DNA of 36,601 nucleotides, taken from Methylobacterium sp. B4. Its GTDB lineage: Bacteria; Pseudomonadota; Alphaproteobacteria; Rhizobiales; Beijerinckiaceae. Under the pieces are notes generated by a model that was given only the letters and a program-made list of their open reading frames with translations, was not told the origin of the DNA and ran no database searches. Shown here piece after piece: positions 1 to 8,322 of the stretch. The position numbers and the translations under genes are program-made. Within the stretch, counting starts at the first letter, position 1. Each line of letters begins with the position of its first letter. The DNA is taken from assembly GCF_003201865.1 (NCBI RefSeq), contig NZ_QJJJ01000032.1, positions 1 through 36,601 on the forward strand, read 5' to 3'.

Positions 1-276
1 GACCTGGACGGCGACGGCATCGCCGACGCCGATGACGGGTTCGACGGCGGGGCGGTTGTCGCCGAAGGTGACGAGCAGGCTGTCGAGGGGGCGGGCGCGC
101 AGGGCTTCGACGACGGCGGGGGTGATGTCGATGATCTCGTAGCGGGCAAACAGCCCCTCGGCGGTGGCCACGTCCGCGCCCGTCTCGATCGCCGAAGTGG
201 TCGGACCGGCAGCCGGAAGGAACGAGCAGCCCGACACCGCCACGGCGGTGAGAAGGACGGTGGCTAGAGCGCGCAT
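1..276 (-). CDS. Polysaccharide export lipoprotein, Wza-like (5' part only)
   Basis: The gene starts at 276 on the minus strand and runs off the left edge, so only about 92 N-terminal residues are visible. They begin with a short hydrophobic signal ending in a lipobox (AVSGC, Cys about residue 17), which predicts an envelope lipoprotein. The visible end reads VIGVGDAVAVQV, which matches the entry to the polysaccharide export (Poly_export/SLBB) domain of Wza-type outer-membrane exporters. The role would be export of capsule or exopolysaccharide. The family call is inference from this short motif; the SLBB repeats lie outside the window. It is divergent from gluconokinase across about 290 bp. 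Confidence 0.7.
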   Translation of the reverse strand, partial: MRALATVLLTAVAVSGCSFLPAAGPTTSAIETGADVATAEGLFARYEIIDITPAVVEALRARPLDSLLVTFGDNRPAVEPVIGVGDAVAVQV

Positions 277-568
277 TCAGGCCGCCTGACGGTTTCTCTC
301 AGCCGGTGGGTAGCCCAAACCGGCCAAGCTGTCCGTGGCGAGGCCGCCACACCGGCCCGATCCGCACGGAATCGGACCGCTGTCCCCGAAGCCCACACCT
401 ATCCCGTCCCTGCCTCGCGGCAGCGTTATCGCGTCCGGCCTCGCTTCGAAGGGAACGAGGATGGTCCTGCCGCCGGGCTCCGCTACCTGAGTCCGGCCAG
501 CGCGCGTCGCCTGCCCGGCCCCGCAACCGTGAGAACGGCGCGCAGCAAGGACCGTTTCAAGGAGCCGG

Positions 569-1117
569 ATGACCGCTTCGACATCCCGATCCCCCACTCC
601 GACCGTCCTCGTGGTGATGGGCGTCTCGGGCTCCGGCAAGAGCACGGTGGCCGCCCTGCTGGCCGAGCGGCTCGGCTGGCCCTTCGTCGACGGCGACGAC
701 TTTCATACCCCTGAGAGCATCGCGCGGATGCACGGCGGGCACCCGCTCGACGATGCGGCGCGCGCGCCCTGGCTGGGGCGGATCCGCGCCTGGATCGACG
801 CCCGGCTGGCCGCCGGAGAGAACGGGATCGTCGCCTGCTCGGCGCTCAGGCGCGCCTACCGCCAGGCCCTGACCGGAGACCGTCCGCAGGTCCGGATCGT
901 CTTCCTGGAGGGAAGCCGCGCGGTGATTCAGGAGCGGATCCGGGCCCGGCACGGCCATTTCATGCCCGCCTCCCTCCTCGACAGCCAGTTCGCCGCCCTC
1001 GAACCGCCGGGCCGTGACGAGGACCCCATCACCGTCGGCATCGAGGAAGGGCCGGACGCCATCGCCGCCGCCGTCTCGATCCGGCTCGGGCTCCCGGCCG
1101 GCGATGCCTGCGGATAG
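569..1117 (+). CDS. gntK: Gluconokinase
   Basis: A 182-aa protein of normal size for the GntK family, which phosphorylates D-gluconate to 6-phosphogluconate in the cytoplasm. A P-loop (GVSGSGKST, residues 18-26) is followed by the family signatures DGDDFHTPESIARM and CSALRRAYR. The start is supported by AAGGAG at 559-564, four bases before the ATG. The HAD phosphatase gene begins nine bases after the stop, so the two are probably cotranscribed. The 292-bp gap to the left (277-568) shows no gene I can support. Confidence 0.92.
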   Translation: MTASTSRSPTPTVLVVMGVSGSGKSTVAALLAERLGWPFVDGDDFHTPESIARMHGGHPLDDAARAPWLGRIRAWIDARLAAGENGIVACSALRRAYRQALTGDRPQVRIVFLEGSRAVIQERIRARHGHFMPASLLDSQFAALEPPGRDEDPITVGIEEGPDAIAAAVSIRLGLPAGDACG

Positions 1118-1126
1118 GACGCATCC

Positions 1127-1930
1127 ATGACCATCGCCCTCGTCGTCTCCGATGTCGACGGAACGCTCGTGACCGACGACAAGCGGCTCACGCCGGCCAC
1201 CGTCGCGGCCGTGCGACGGCTCGCGACCGCGGGAATCGGCTTCACCCTGGCCTCCAGCCGGCCGCCGGTCGGCCTGCGCGCGCTGGCGCGGGCGCTCGAT
1301 CTGACGCTGCCGATGGGCGCCTTCAACGGCAGCACCGTCTGCGGCCCCGACCTCGCGCCGATCTCGGAGCGACTGATTCCCGAGCCGGTCGCCCGGGCGG
1401 CGGCGGAGCGTCTGGAGGCGGCGGGGGTCGATGTCTGGGTGTTCGCGCGCGGGGCCTGGAACCTGCGCGACGCGGACGCGCCCTACACTGACTTGGAGCG
1501 CCGCACGCTCCAGGCCGATCCGAACGTGGTGAGCGATCTGGGCCCGCTGCTCGGGCAGGCGGCCAAGATCGTCGGCGTCAGCCGCGACCACGCCGGCTTG
1601 GCGCAGTTGGAAGAGGCGCTCGCCGCTGAGATCGGGGCCGGGGCCGCCGTGCATCGCTCGCAACCCTACTACCTCGACGTGACGCCGCCCGGTATCGACA
1701 AGGGCAGTTTCGTCGCCGAACTCGGTCGGCGACTCGGCCTTCCCCGGGAGCGAGTCGCCACGCTTGGGGATGCCGCCAACGACATCGCCCTGTTCCGGGA
1801 GAGCGGAATCTCCATCGCCATGGGCAACGCCACCCCCGCGGTGCAGCGGGCGGCCTCCGCGGTGACGTCGAGCAACGAGGAGGACGGTTTCGCCCGTGCG
1901 ATCAGCCGCTTCGTGTTCGGCGATACCTGA
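1127..1930 (+). CDS. HAD-superfamily hydrolase, Cof type
   Basis: A 267-aa Cof-type HAD phosphatase. Motif I is DVDGTL near residues 9-14, with Asp9 as the expected nucleophile and Asp11 as acid/base. The TLASSRPP stretch is motif II, the lysine in PPGIDKGS is motif III, and LGDAANDIALF (about 213-223) is the Mg-binding motif IV. Such enzymes dephosphorylate sugar phosphates or cofactors; the substrate cannot be read from sequence. Nine-base spacing behind gntK suggests an operon and perhaps a sugar-phosphate substrate, which is inference. Confidence 0.88.
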   Translation: MTIALVVSDVDGTLVTDDKRLTPATVAAVRRLATAGIGFTLASSRPPVGLRALARALDLTLPMGAFNGSTVCGPDLAPISERLIPEPVARAAAERLEAAGVDVWVFARGAWNLRDADAPYTDLERRTLQADPNVVSDLGPLLGQAAKIVGVSRDHAGLAQLEEALAAEIGAGAAVHRSQPYYLDVTPPGIDKGSFVAELGRRLGLPRERVATLGDAANDIALFRESGISIAMGNATPAVQRAASAVTSSNEEDGFARAISRFVFGDT

Positions 1931-2178
1931 GATCCGCAACCGGCGGGGCCGGGCGCCGCTGCGCCAATCCTGCCACAGGCCGAGCCCCACGACCGCAGTC
2001 CTCCTCAGGGATTTCGAGCGCCTCCACGTTCCCGCCTCATTTGACCCCGACCCAAGCGGGACAAACTGAGCCGTAACGCGTGATGCTCGCGAGGCTCCCG
2101 CGGCAGCCGCCCCGTCCAGGGACGCGCTGCCGAAAAGGCGGGAGGTTCGCGAGGCACGAGAAAACGACCGGGTCTCCC

Positions 2179-3072
2179 ATGCGCCTTCTCCTCGCCGCCT
2201 TGCTTGCCGCCGCCGTTCCGGCGACGGCCCTCGCTCAGGAGGCGGCGCGGAACAACATCGATGCGCTGATCGCCGAGCAGGCCCGGGCCCACAAGGTGCC
2301 GGAGGCCTTCATCCATCGGGTGGTCAAGCGGGAGAGCAACTACAACGCCCGGGCCAAGGGCGGCTCGGCGCTGGGCCTGATGCAGATCAAGCACGCGACC
2401 GCCCGGGGCCTCGGCTATACCGGCGACGCGGCCGGGCTCTACGACCCCGCCACCAACCTGAAATACGGCATCGCCTACCTCGCCGGGGCCTACAAGGCCG
2501 CCAAGGGCGATCTGGAACAGGCCTACCGCTACTACAACCGCGGTTACTACTACGCCGCCAAGCGCCTCGGCATCGACGCCACGCCGCCCGAGGAGGCCAC
2601 CACGACCGTCGCCTCGGCCGCGCAGCCGGCCAAATCCGCCAATGGCTTCGCCACCCTGTTCGCCCCACGCAGCAACGGGACTGCCGCGGTACCGGCTGCC
2701 GGCACCCAGGCCCTGGCCTACGCCGCGCCCGGCCCGGGCCCGACGGACGCCGTGGAGGTGCCCCTGCCGCCGCGCCGGCCCACGGCACTCAGCGGCGCCG
2801 CCGAGGCGGTTCAGGTGGCGAGCCTTCAGCAGCCCGTCGCCGCATCGCCCGCACCGCAGGCGCAGCCGGTCCAGGCGGCGGCTCAAGCGCCCGCCGTCGC
2901 CGCGCAGCCGATGCAGGCTGCCCTGGCCGACAGCGTCGAGGTGCCGCTGCCGCCGCGCCGTCCCTCCGAGACCGTGCTGGCGGCCATCGCCCGCCCGCCC
3001 GTCGCAATCGCCCGCAAGCCGTCCGCGCCCGCTCCGGTCCTGGAAGCTTCGGCCCAGGTCGGCACGCCCTGA
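2179..3072 (+). CDS. Periplasmic lytic transglycosylase (SLT domain)
   Basis: From the ATG at 2179 the protein is 297 aa and opens with a clean signal peptide (MRLLLAALLAAAVPATALA), which is why this start is preferred over the in-frame ATG at 2080. The SLT domain spans roughly residues 25-140, with catalytic Glu52 in VKRESNYN, the GLMQIK motif and the YNRGYY segment. It should cleave peptidoglycan in the periplasm to form anhydro-muropeptides. The C-terminal half is Ala/Pro-rich and probably disordered; it carries VEVPLPPRRP twice, at about residues 192 and 253. The gap 1931-2178 shows nothing clear. Confidence 0.88.
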   Translation: MRLLLAALLAAAVPATALAQEAARNNIDALIAEQARAHKVPEAFIHRVVKRESNYNARAKGGSALGLMQIKHATARGLGYTGDAAGLYDPATNLKYGIAYLAGAYKAAKGDLEQAYRYYNRGYYYAAKRLGIDATPPEEATTTVASAAQPAKSANGFATLFAPRSNGTAAVPAAGTQALAYAAPGPGPTDAVEVPLPPRRPTALSGAAEAVQVASLQQPVAASPAPQAQPVQAAAQAPAVAAQPMQAALADSVEVPLPPRRPSETVLAAIARPPVAIARKPSAPAPVLEASAQVGTP

Positions 3073-3244
3073 GGCTTAACCCCTTTCGTTTCCCGGCTGT
3101 CGATCAAGAAACCGATCCTCTAGCCAGTCGCCTTTCCTGCGGTTATACAGCCCGCCTCGAATCTCCGTCACTCAACGCGGTGCCATCGGTGATCCTCCGA
3201 TAAGGGGATGCCTTGGGCGCCCTTTTTGCCTGAGGTAATCTCCC

Positions 3245-3433
3245 ATGGCCGTTCCGAAGCGAAAGACCTCCCCCTCCCGGCGCGGCATGCGCCGCTCCGC
3301 CGACGCCCTCAAGGCCCCGACCTATGTCGAGGACAAGGATTCCGGCGAGCTGCGCCGCCCGCACCACATCGACCTGAAGACCGGCATGTATCGCGGTCGT
3401 CAGGTTCTGAAGGTGAAGTCCGCCGAGGCGTGA
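3245..3433 (+). CDS. rpmF: 50S ribosomal protein L32
   Basis: A 62-aa basic protein with the L32 opening [22 protein letters not shown]. It has the alphaproteobacterial C-terminal form ([19 protein letters not shown]) and lacks the zinc-binding cysteines of some L32 proteins. It is a structural protein of the large ribosomal subunit. GAGGT (3231-3235) sits nine bases before the ATG. Confidence 0.97.
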
Positions 3434-3448
3434 TCGGCTCGCGCGTTC

Positions 3449-3473
3449 CGACGGACCGTAAATCGGTTCGTCG
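3449..3473 (+). terminator. Hairpin downstream of rpmF
   Basis: CGACGGACCG (3449-3458) pairs with CGGTTCGTCG (3464-3473) over a 5-nt TAAAT loop, with one G-T wobble, beginning 15 bases after the rpmF stop. There is no clear T-run after it, so rho-independent termination is only possible. Confidence 0.4.
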
Positions 3474-3526
3474 AAGGAATGCGCGTTGAAGCAAGCAGCT
3501 GAAGCCGCCGGCGGCAGGCCCGGCAG

Positions 3527-3811
3527 TCAGGCCCGTTTTCCGAAGGCCGCGGCCCGCGCGTAGAGCGCGACCGCGGCCTTCGTGCGTTCGGAGCGGGCCG
3601 GGCGCAGGGCCGGATCGGCGCTGACGATCAGTTGGGTGAGGAAGCCCGCCATCGGGCGGCGTCCCCGCAGGCGGGGACCGGAGCCGGCATCGGACGTGTG
3701 AGCGGGCAAGCGATCCGGAACGAGGGCGCGGCAGGACGAGCCGGGGGAGGGGCCCGTTCCGGCACAGGCATGACCCGCCCCGGCACTCTCGTTCGTTTCG
3801 GGATGATCCAT
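3527..3811 (-). CDS. Small conserved hypothetical protein
   Basis: A 94-aa reading frame starting at the ATG at 3811 (MDHPETNE), which has GGAGG eight bases upstream; an in-frame ATG at 3835 lacks such a site. The body is low complexity, but the C-terminal 40 residues (MAGFLTQLIVSADPALRPAR then a Ala/Arg-rich tail) resemble a short C-terminal block I associate with many Rhizobiales hypothetical proteins. No enzymatic motif, signal peptide or membrane segment is seen and no function is proposed. It lies upstream of rpmF's convergent end and downstream of phaR. Confidence 0.5.
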   Translation of the reverse strand: MDHPETNESAGAGHACAGTGPSPGSSCRALVPDRLPAHTSDAGSGPRLRGRRPMAGFLTQLIVSADPALRPARSERTKAAVALYARAAAFGKRA

Positions 3812-3905
3812 CGCGCGTCGCCTCCGGCCCTGCACGCGATGACGTGCAAGGCCGGGGCCGACGTTAACTCGATCTTAACGCTTTGTCGCCGGGGCCTGGC
3901 GCGGC

Positions 3906-4517
3906 CTACTTCCGCGCCAGCGATTCCAGGCGGGCCTGCATCTCGGCCATCTGCTTCTTCAGCTCGTCGAGATCGCTCGATCCGCCGGAAGCGGGCGCGG
4001 AAGCCGTCGTGGCCGGCACCGTGGAAGCGGCGCCCGACGGCGGGGCAGGGGGGCCGAAGCCGCCGGTGAACATCTTCATCGCGTCGCCGAAGAAGGTCAT
4101 GTTGGCCCGCACCTGCTCCTGCAGCGCCTGCTGGAAGACGGAGGGACCGAAGCTCTGGGCCATCTTCTCGCGAAGACCGTCCTGATCCTTGGCGAAGTTG
4201 GCCATGGAGAATTCGAGGAAGCTCGGCACCATCGTGCGCATGCTGTCGCCGTAGAAGCGAATCAGCTGGCGCAGGAAGGCCACCGGCAGCAGGTTGTCCT
4301 CGCCGGCCTTGTTCTCCTGCTCGAAGATGATCTGCGTCAGCACCGAGCGGGTGATGTCGTCGCCCGAGCGCGCATCGTAGACGATGAAGTCCTCGCCGTT
4401 CTGCACCATCGTCGCGAGGTCTTCGAGCGTGACGTAGGTCGATGTGCCGGTATGGTAGAGCCGGCGGTTGGCGTATTTCTTGATGACGGTCTGATGCGCC
4501 CTGCCGTTCTCGGCCAT
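3906..4517 (-). CDS. phaR: Polyhydroxyalkanoate synthesis regulator PhaR
   Basis: A 203-aa PhaR. The start at 4517 (MAENGRAHQT) has GGGAGG about ten bases upstream and places the DNA-binding PHB/PHA accumulation domain (IKKYANRRLYHT, residues 12-23) where the family has it; the frame stays open further upstream but that stretch looks non-coding. Residues about 70-150 are the second conserved segment (FLRQLIRFYGDSM, SFLEFSMANF). A Pro/Ala linker leads to a C-terminal coiled-coil-like tail (DLDELKKQMAEMQARLESL). PhaR proteins bind PHB granules and DNA, repressing phasin and related genes until polymer accumulates. It is divergent from phaA. Confidence 0.93.
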   Translation of the reverse strand: MAENGRAHQTVIKKYANRRLYHTGTSTYVTLEDLATMVQNGEDFIVYDARSGDDITRSVLTQIIFEQENKAGEDNLLPVAFLRQLIRFYGDSMRTMVPSFLEFSMANFAKDQDGLREKMAQSFGPSVFQQALQEQVRANMTFFGDAMKMFTGGFGPPAPPSGAASTVPATTASAPASGGSSDLDELKKQMAEMQARLESLARK

Positions 4518-4830
4518 CGTTGCGACACCTCCCGCTTCGGTCATGAGTCCGCGCAAAGCTCGACGCTCCGCCATGATCGGCCGCCCGCGTGACGCGAGCC
4601 TGGATCTGTCATTGTCCCGGGCAACCTTAAGGCTTTCGCGGCGCGGCGAAAACAGCAATTTCTCCCTGTCCCCGCAGATTCGAGCCACACTGAAGAAACG
4701 TTCCCGCCGGGTTGTCCGAAAGCACGCTTGACTTCGCCATGTGCGCGCTCTTCATCCGAAGAACGGCAGGTCGCACACCGGATTATCTGGTCTACCAAAT
4801 ATCGCGCCGCCGAACGAGGAGAACGTCACG
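4518..4830. promoter_or_regulatory. Divergent phaR-phaA control region
   Basis: This 313-bp gap separates divergent phaR and phaA and should hold both promoters. A candidate phaA promoter is TTGACT at 4728-4733, with a 17-bp spacer to a weak -10 TTCATC at 4751-4756. GAGGAG at 4816-4821 is the phaA ribosome binding site, nine bases before the ATG. No PhaR site could be assigned from sequence. Confidence 0.4.
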
Positions 4831-6015
4831 ATGGCAGCCAGCGAAGATATCGTCATTGTCGGGGCGGCGCGCACGCCGGTGGGATCGTTCTCCGGCGCCT
4901 TCGCCTCCGTGCCTGCCCACGAACTCGGCGCTGTGGCGATCAAGGCCGCGTTGGAGCGCGCCGGCGTCTCGCCGGACGACGTGGACGAGGTGATCTTCGG
5001 CCAGGTGCTCACCGCCGCCGCCGGCCAGAACCCGGCCCGCCAAGCGGCCGTCGCCGCCGGCATCCCGGAGAAGGCGACCGCCTGGGGCCTCAACCAGGTC
5101 TGCGGCTCGGGCCTGCGCACCGTCGCGGTCGGCATGCAGCAGATCGCCAACGGCGATGCCACCGTCATCGTGGCCGGCGGCCAGGAATCGATGTCGCTCA
5201 GCCCCCACGCCCAGTACCTGCGCGGCGGCCAGAAGATGGGCGACCTCAAGCTCGTCGACACGATGATCAAGGACGGCCTGTGGGACGCCTTCAACGGCTA
5301 CCACATGGGCCAGACCGCCGAGAACGTGGCCCAGGCCTTCCAGCTCACCCGCGAGCAGCAGGACCAGTTCGCGGTCCGCTCGCAGAACAAGGCCGAGGCC
5401 GCCCGCAAGGAGGGCCGCTTCAAGGAGGAGATCGTTCCCGTCACGGTGAAGGGCCGCAAGGGCGACACCATCGTCGATACCGACGAGTACATCCGCGACG
5501 GCGCCACCGTCGAGGCGATGGCCAAGCTCAAGCCGGCGTTCGCCAAGGACGGCACCGTGACCGCCGCCAACGCGTCGGGCCTCAACGACGGCGCCGCCGC
5601 CCTCGTGCTGATGTCGGCCGCCGAGGCCGAGCGCCGGGGCATCACCCCGCTCGCCCGGATCGTCTCCTGGGCGACCGCGGGCGTCGATCCGAAGGTGATG
5701 GGCACCGGCCCGATTCCGGCCTCCCGCAAGGCCCTCGAGAAGGCGGGATGGAAGCCCTCCGACCTCGACCTGATCGAGGCCAACGAGGCCTTCGCCGCCC
5801 AGGCGCTGGCCGTGAACAAGGACATGGGCTGGGACGACGAGAAGGTGAACGTCAATGGCGGCGCCATCGCCATCGGCCACCCGATCGGGGCCTCGGGTGC
5901 CCGCGTCCTCATCACCCTGCTGCACGAGCTGAAGCGCCGCGACGCCAAGAAGGGCCTCGCCACCCTGTGCATCGGCGGCGGCATGGGCGTCGCCATGTGC
6001 GTCGAGCGCGTCTGA
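4831..6015 (+). CDS. phaA: Acetyl-CoA acetyltransferase (beta-ketothiolase)
   Basis: A 394-aa biosynthetic thiolase that condenses two acetyl-CoA to acetoacetyl-CoA, the first step of PHB synthesis. Catalytic residues are visible: Cys91 in NQVCGSGLR (acyl-enzyme), His350 in AIGHPIGASGAR, and Cys380 in LCIGGGMG. Length matches the PhaA family. The start at 4831 follows GAGGAG and gives the usual N-terminus (IVIVGAARTPVGSF). It lies 257 bp upstream of phaB and is divergent from phaR. PHA synthase (phaC) is not in the window. Confidence 0.96.
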   Translation: MAASEDIVIVGAARTPVGSFSGAFASVPAHELGAVAIKAALERAGVSPDDVDEVIFGQVLTAAAGQNPARQAAVAAGIPEKATAWGLNQVCGSGLRTVAVGMQQIANGDATVIVAGGQESMSLSPHAQYLRGGQKMGDLKLVDTMIKDGLWDAFNGYHMGQTAENVAQAFQLTREQQDQFAVRSQNKAEAARKEGRFKEEIVPVTVKGRKGDTIVDTDEYIRDGATVEAMAKLKPAFAKDGTVTAANASGLNDGAAALVLMSAAEAERRGITPLARIVSWATAGVDPKVMGTGPIPASRKALEKAGWKPSDLDLIEANEAFAAQALAVNKDMGWDDEKVNVNGGAIAIGHPIGASGARVLITLLHELKRRDAKKGLATLCIGGGMGVAMCVERV

Positions 6016-6024
6016 GCCGCGACG

Positions 6025-6049
6025 GGGAAGGGCGCCGGGCGCCCTTCCC
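6025..6049 (+). terminator. Strong hairpin after phaA
   Basis: A perfect inverted repeat, GGGAAGGGCGCC (6025-6036) and its complement (6038-6049), begins ten bases after the phaA stop. It would fold as a very stable stem. No T-run follows, as is common in high-GC genomes. It may separate phaA and phaB transcription or only protect the phaA end. Confidence 0.6.
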
Positions 6050-6058
6050 ACCCCGAAA

Positions 6059-6091
6059 CCTCAAGCGAAATTTCGCCAAAACGGCTTGAGG
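6059..6091. promoter_or_regulatory. Nested palindrome between phaA and phaB
   Basis: CCTCAAGC (6059-6066) and GCTTGAGG (6084-6091) form perfect outer arms. Overlapping the left arm is a perfect 12-bp palindrome, GCGAAATTTCGC (6065-6076). A further AT-rich GAAATTTAAAT follows at 6098-6108. The layout suits an operator or a structured 5' leader of phaB. Which protein binds is unknown; PhaR is a possibility given the context. Confidence 0.4.
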
Positions 6092-6272
6092 TATCGTGAA
6101 ATTTAAATGCGGTGCGGTCTCACGACCCGCCGTCTACACAGGCCGGGCAGGGGCCGCGGGCCGGCACGGGCAGCGGTGGTGACAGGATCTTTGCCCTGTC
6201 CGCTGCGAGCCTAGCGGGCCTTCCGCCAACCCGCTTAACAACAAAACCCGATACGGGAGCACGGAGGAAATC

Positions 6273-7001
6273 ATGGCTCAGGAACGCGTCGCCCTCGTCA
6301 CGGGCGGAACGCGCGGCATCGGTGCCGCCATCTCGAAGCGTCTGAAGGAGAAGGGCTACAAGGTCGCCGCCAATTACGGCGGCAACGACGAGGCCGCCAA
6401 CGCCTTCAAGGCCGAGACCGGCATTCCGGTGTTCAAGTTCGATGTCGGCGATCTCGCCAGCTGCGAGGCGGGGATCAAGGCGATCGAGGCCGAGGTCGGG
6501 CCGATCGACGTCCTGGTGAACAATGCCGGCATCACCCGCGACGGCGCCTTCCACAAGATGACGTTCGAGAAGTGGCAGGCGGTCATCAAAACCAACCTCG
6601 ACTCGATGTTCACCTGCACCCGGCCGCTGATCGAGGGCATGCGCTCGCGCAACTTCGGCCGCATCATCATCATCTCGTCGATCAACGGCCAGAAGGGCCA
6701 GGCCGGCCAGACCAACTACTCCGCCGCCAAGGCCGGCGTGATCGGCTTCGCCAAGGCTCTCGCTCAGGAGAGCGCTTCGAAGGGCATCACCGTGAACGTG
6801 GTGGCTCCGGGCTACATCGCCACCGAGATGGTGATGGCCGTGCCGGAGGACATCCGCAACAAGATCATCTCGACGATCCCGACCGGCCGCCTCGGCGAGG
6901 CCAACGAGATCGCCCAGGCGGTCGAGTATCTGGCGAGCGACGAGGCGGGCTTCATCACGGGCTCGACGCTGACCGTCAACGGCGGTCAGCACTTCGTCTG
7001 A
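6273..7001 (+). CDS. phaB: Acetoacetyl-CoA reductase
   Basis: A 242-aa short-chain dehydrogenase that reduces acetoacetyl-CoA to (R)-3-hydroxybutyryl-CoA, the PHB monomer, using NADPH in most family members. The cofactor motif TGGTRGIG spans 10-17, NNAG 83-86, and the catalytic set is Ser136 (ISS), Tyr149 and Lys153 (NYSAAKAG). The C-terminus (GSTLTVNGGQHFV) is typical of PhaB. GGAGG at 6262-6266 sits six bases before the ATG. Confidence 0.95.
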   Translation: MAQERVALVTGGTRGIGAAISKRLKEKGYKVAANYGGNDEAANAFKAETGIPVFKFDVGDLASCEAGIKAIEAEVGPIDVLVNNAGITRDGAFHKMTFEKWQAVIKTNLDSMFTCTRPLIEGMRSRNFGRIIIISSINGQKGQAGQTNYSAAKAGVIGFAKALAQESASKGITVNVVAPGYIATEMVMAVPEDIRNKIISTIPTGRLGEANEIAQAVEYLASDEAGFITGSTLTVNGGQHFV

Positions 7002-7030
7002 GCGAAAGCCGCCCGTACGAGCCTTCCGGA

Positions 7031-7060
7031 GGCCGCCGGTCCGTCATCGGGCCGACGGCC
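7031..7060 (+). terminator. Hairpin after phaB
   Basis: GGCCGCCGGTCC (7031-7042) pairs with GGGCCGACGGCC (7049-7060) with one mismatch and one wobble, 30 bases after the phaB stop. It is followed by TTCGCCGTTT, a weak T-rich tail. Confidence 0.55.
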
Positions 7061-7152
7061 TTCGCCGTTTCTCGGGCAGCGCTCGCCTGCCTGAGAAAAA
7101 TACTTTATGCCGCCTCCCGCCCTCCCCGATCCCTTCTCTCGATGAGCCGGCT

Positions 7153-8142
7153 GTGCTGCGCCTCGCGCTGATCCTGCGGCGGAACCTGCCCCGGCTGGCG
7201 GGTCTCGCGACCATCCCGCTGATCCGGGCGGTGTTCCTGCTCGCCCGGATGCTCGGCACCGACAGGGCAAGCGCGGCCGGCGGCCGGCTGGCGCGCTTCG
7301 TCGGTCCGTTCCTGCCCTCGCACCGGACGGCGATGGCGAACCTGCGCGCGGCCTACCCGGAGGCGGACGAGGCTCGGCTGCGGACGATCGCCCGCAAAGC
7401 CTGGGACAATCTCGGCCGCACCGGCGCGGAATACGCCCATCTCGACACGATCTTCGACTACGACCCCGACGACGCTGCGACCCAGCGCATGGAGGTGCGC
7501 GGGCTGGAGCAGTTCACCGCGATCCGCGACGACGGAAAGCCGGGGCTGATCTTCTCGGCCCATCTCGCCAACTGGGAACTCCCCGCGATCTGCGCGGAAA
7601 AGTTCGGGCTGGAGACCACCGCCGTGTTCCGGCCGCCGAACAACCCGGCCGCGGCCCAGCTGGTGCAGGAGGTGCGGCGCAAGACCATGGGGGGGCTGGC
7701 CGCCTCCGGCCCCGGCGCGGTCTTCGCCATGCAGGGCGTGGTGGAGCGCGGCGGGCATCTCGGCCAGCTCATCGACCAGCACTTCACCCGCGGCGTCGTG
7801 GTGGATTTCTTCGGCCGGCCGGTGCTGGTCAACCCGCTGCTGGGCAAGCTCGCCCGGCACCACGACTGTCCGGTCCACGGCGCACGCGTGGTGCGGCGGG
7901 AAAACGGGCGCTTCCTGCTCGAACTGACGCCGCCCCTCGACCTGCCCCGCGGCCCCGACGGGCAGATCGAGGTTCAGGGCGCGATGCAGGCGATGACGGC
8001 GGTGGTCGAGGGTTGGGTGCGCGAGCATCCCGGCCAATGGCTCTGGATGCACCGGCGCTGGCGCCCCAACATGCTGCCGAAGGGCGCGCTCGCGGCGCAG
8101 CCCACCGGAGTTCCGAACTCCCAACCGTCCCCCTCATCCTGA
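7153..8142 (+). CDS. Lipid A biosynthesis acyltransferase (LpxL/HtrB family)
   Basis: A 329-aa protein of the Lip_A_acyltrans family, which adds secondary acyl chains to lipid A at the inner membrane. The N-terminus is hydrophobic and basic (membrane-associated), and the catalytic HX4E motif is present as His137-Glu142 in SAHLANWELP. The PDQH-like substrate-binding block appears as LIDQHFTRGVVVDFFGRP, and the typical WMHRRW lies near the C-terminus. The start is a GTG at 7153 with no clear ribosome binding site, so the true start is less certain. The last codons and the stop fall in a repeat-like CCTCATCCTGAGG palindrome. Confidence 0.85.
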   Translation: MLRLALILRRNLPRLAGLATIPLIRAVFLLARMLGTDRASAAGGRLARFVGPFLPSHRTAMANLRAAYPEADEARLRTIARKAWDNLGRTGAEYAHLDTIFDYDPDDAATQRMEVRGLEQFTAIRDDGKPGLIFSAHLANWELPAICAEKFGLETTAVFRPPNNPAAAQLVQEVRRKTMGGLAASGPGAVFAMQGVVERGGHLGQLIDQHFTRGVVVDFFGRPVLVNPLLGKLARHHDCPVHGARVVRRENGRFLLELTPPLDLPRGPDGQIEVQGAMQAMTAVVEGWVREHPGQWLWMHRRWRPNMLPKGALAAQPTGVPNSQPSPSS

Positions 8143-8147
8143 GGCGA
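8131..8147. repeat. CCTCATCCTGAGG palindrome at the acyltransferase stop
   Basis: A short palindrome (CCTCA-TCC-TGAGG) covers the stop codon of the acyltransferase gene. The same motif begins a well-known class of interspersed repeats in Rhizobiales intergenic DNA. Here it supplies the last residues and the TGA. Repeat-family membership is from memory and untested. Confidence 0.4.
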
Positions 8148-8196
8148 TGGGCCGGTCGTCCGTGGCAGGCGGCGCGTTGCGGGCTGACTGCGCTCC

Positions 8197-8225
8197 GTCA
8201 TCGCGAGCGTGAGCGAAGCGATGAC
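8197..8225. repeat. REP-like interspersed palindrome
   Basis: GTCATCGC (8197-8204) and GCGATGAC (8218-8225) form perfect arms around GAGCGTGAGCGAA. The unit strongly resembles the alphaproteobacterial interspersed element of the type GTCATTGCGAGCG...GCAATCC. It lies between two convergent genes, a usual place for such repeats. A genome-wide count would confirm it. Confidence 0.55.
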
Positions 8226-8253
8226 CGATGGGGGGCGTCTCAGTCGTCTCTCA

Positions 8254-8312
8254 CGAAACGCCCGCCGCGCTGTCGCCGCCAGAGCGAGAACGGTCAGCGA
8301 CGGGGCGTTTCG
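8254..8312. terminator. Long inverted repeat between convergent genes
   Basis: CGAAACGCCC (8254-8263) and GGGCGTTTCG (8303-8312) are perfect 10-bp arms 39 bp apart. They sit just before the stop of the minus-strand aminopeptidase gene. This could act as a terminator for one or both convergent genes, or be the end of a small non-autonomous repeat. Confidence 0.35.
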
Positions 8313-8322
8313 CGAGGCATTT

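Noticed and set aside
557..1990. Long minus-strand open frame across gntK and the HAD gene
   Set aside because: Arg/Gly-rich translation with no motif, antisense to two well-supported genes; a high-GC shadow.
4728..6089. 453-codon plus-strand frame overlapping phaA
   Set aside because: Frame-shifted shadow of phaA with extreme Arg content; phaA has all catalytic residues.
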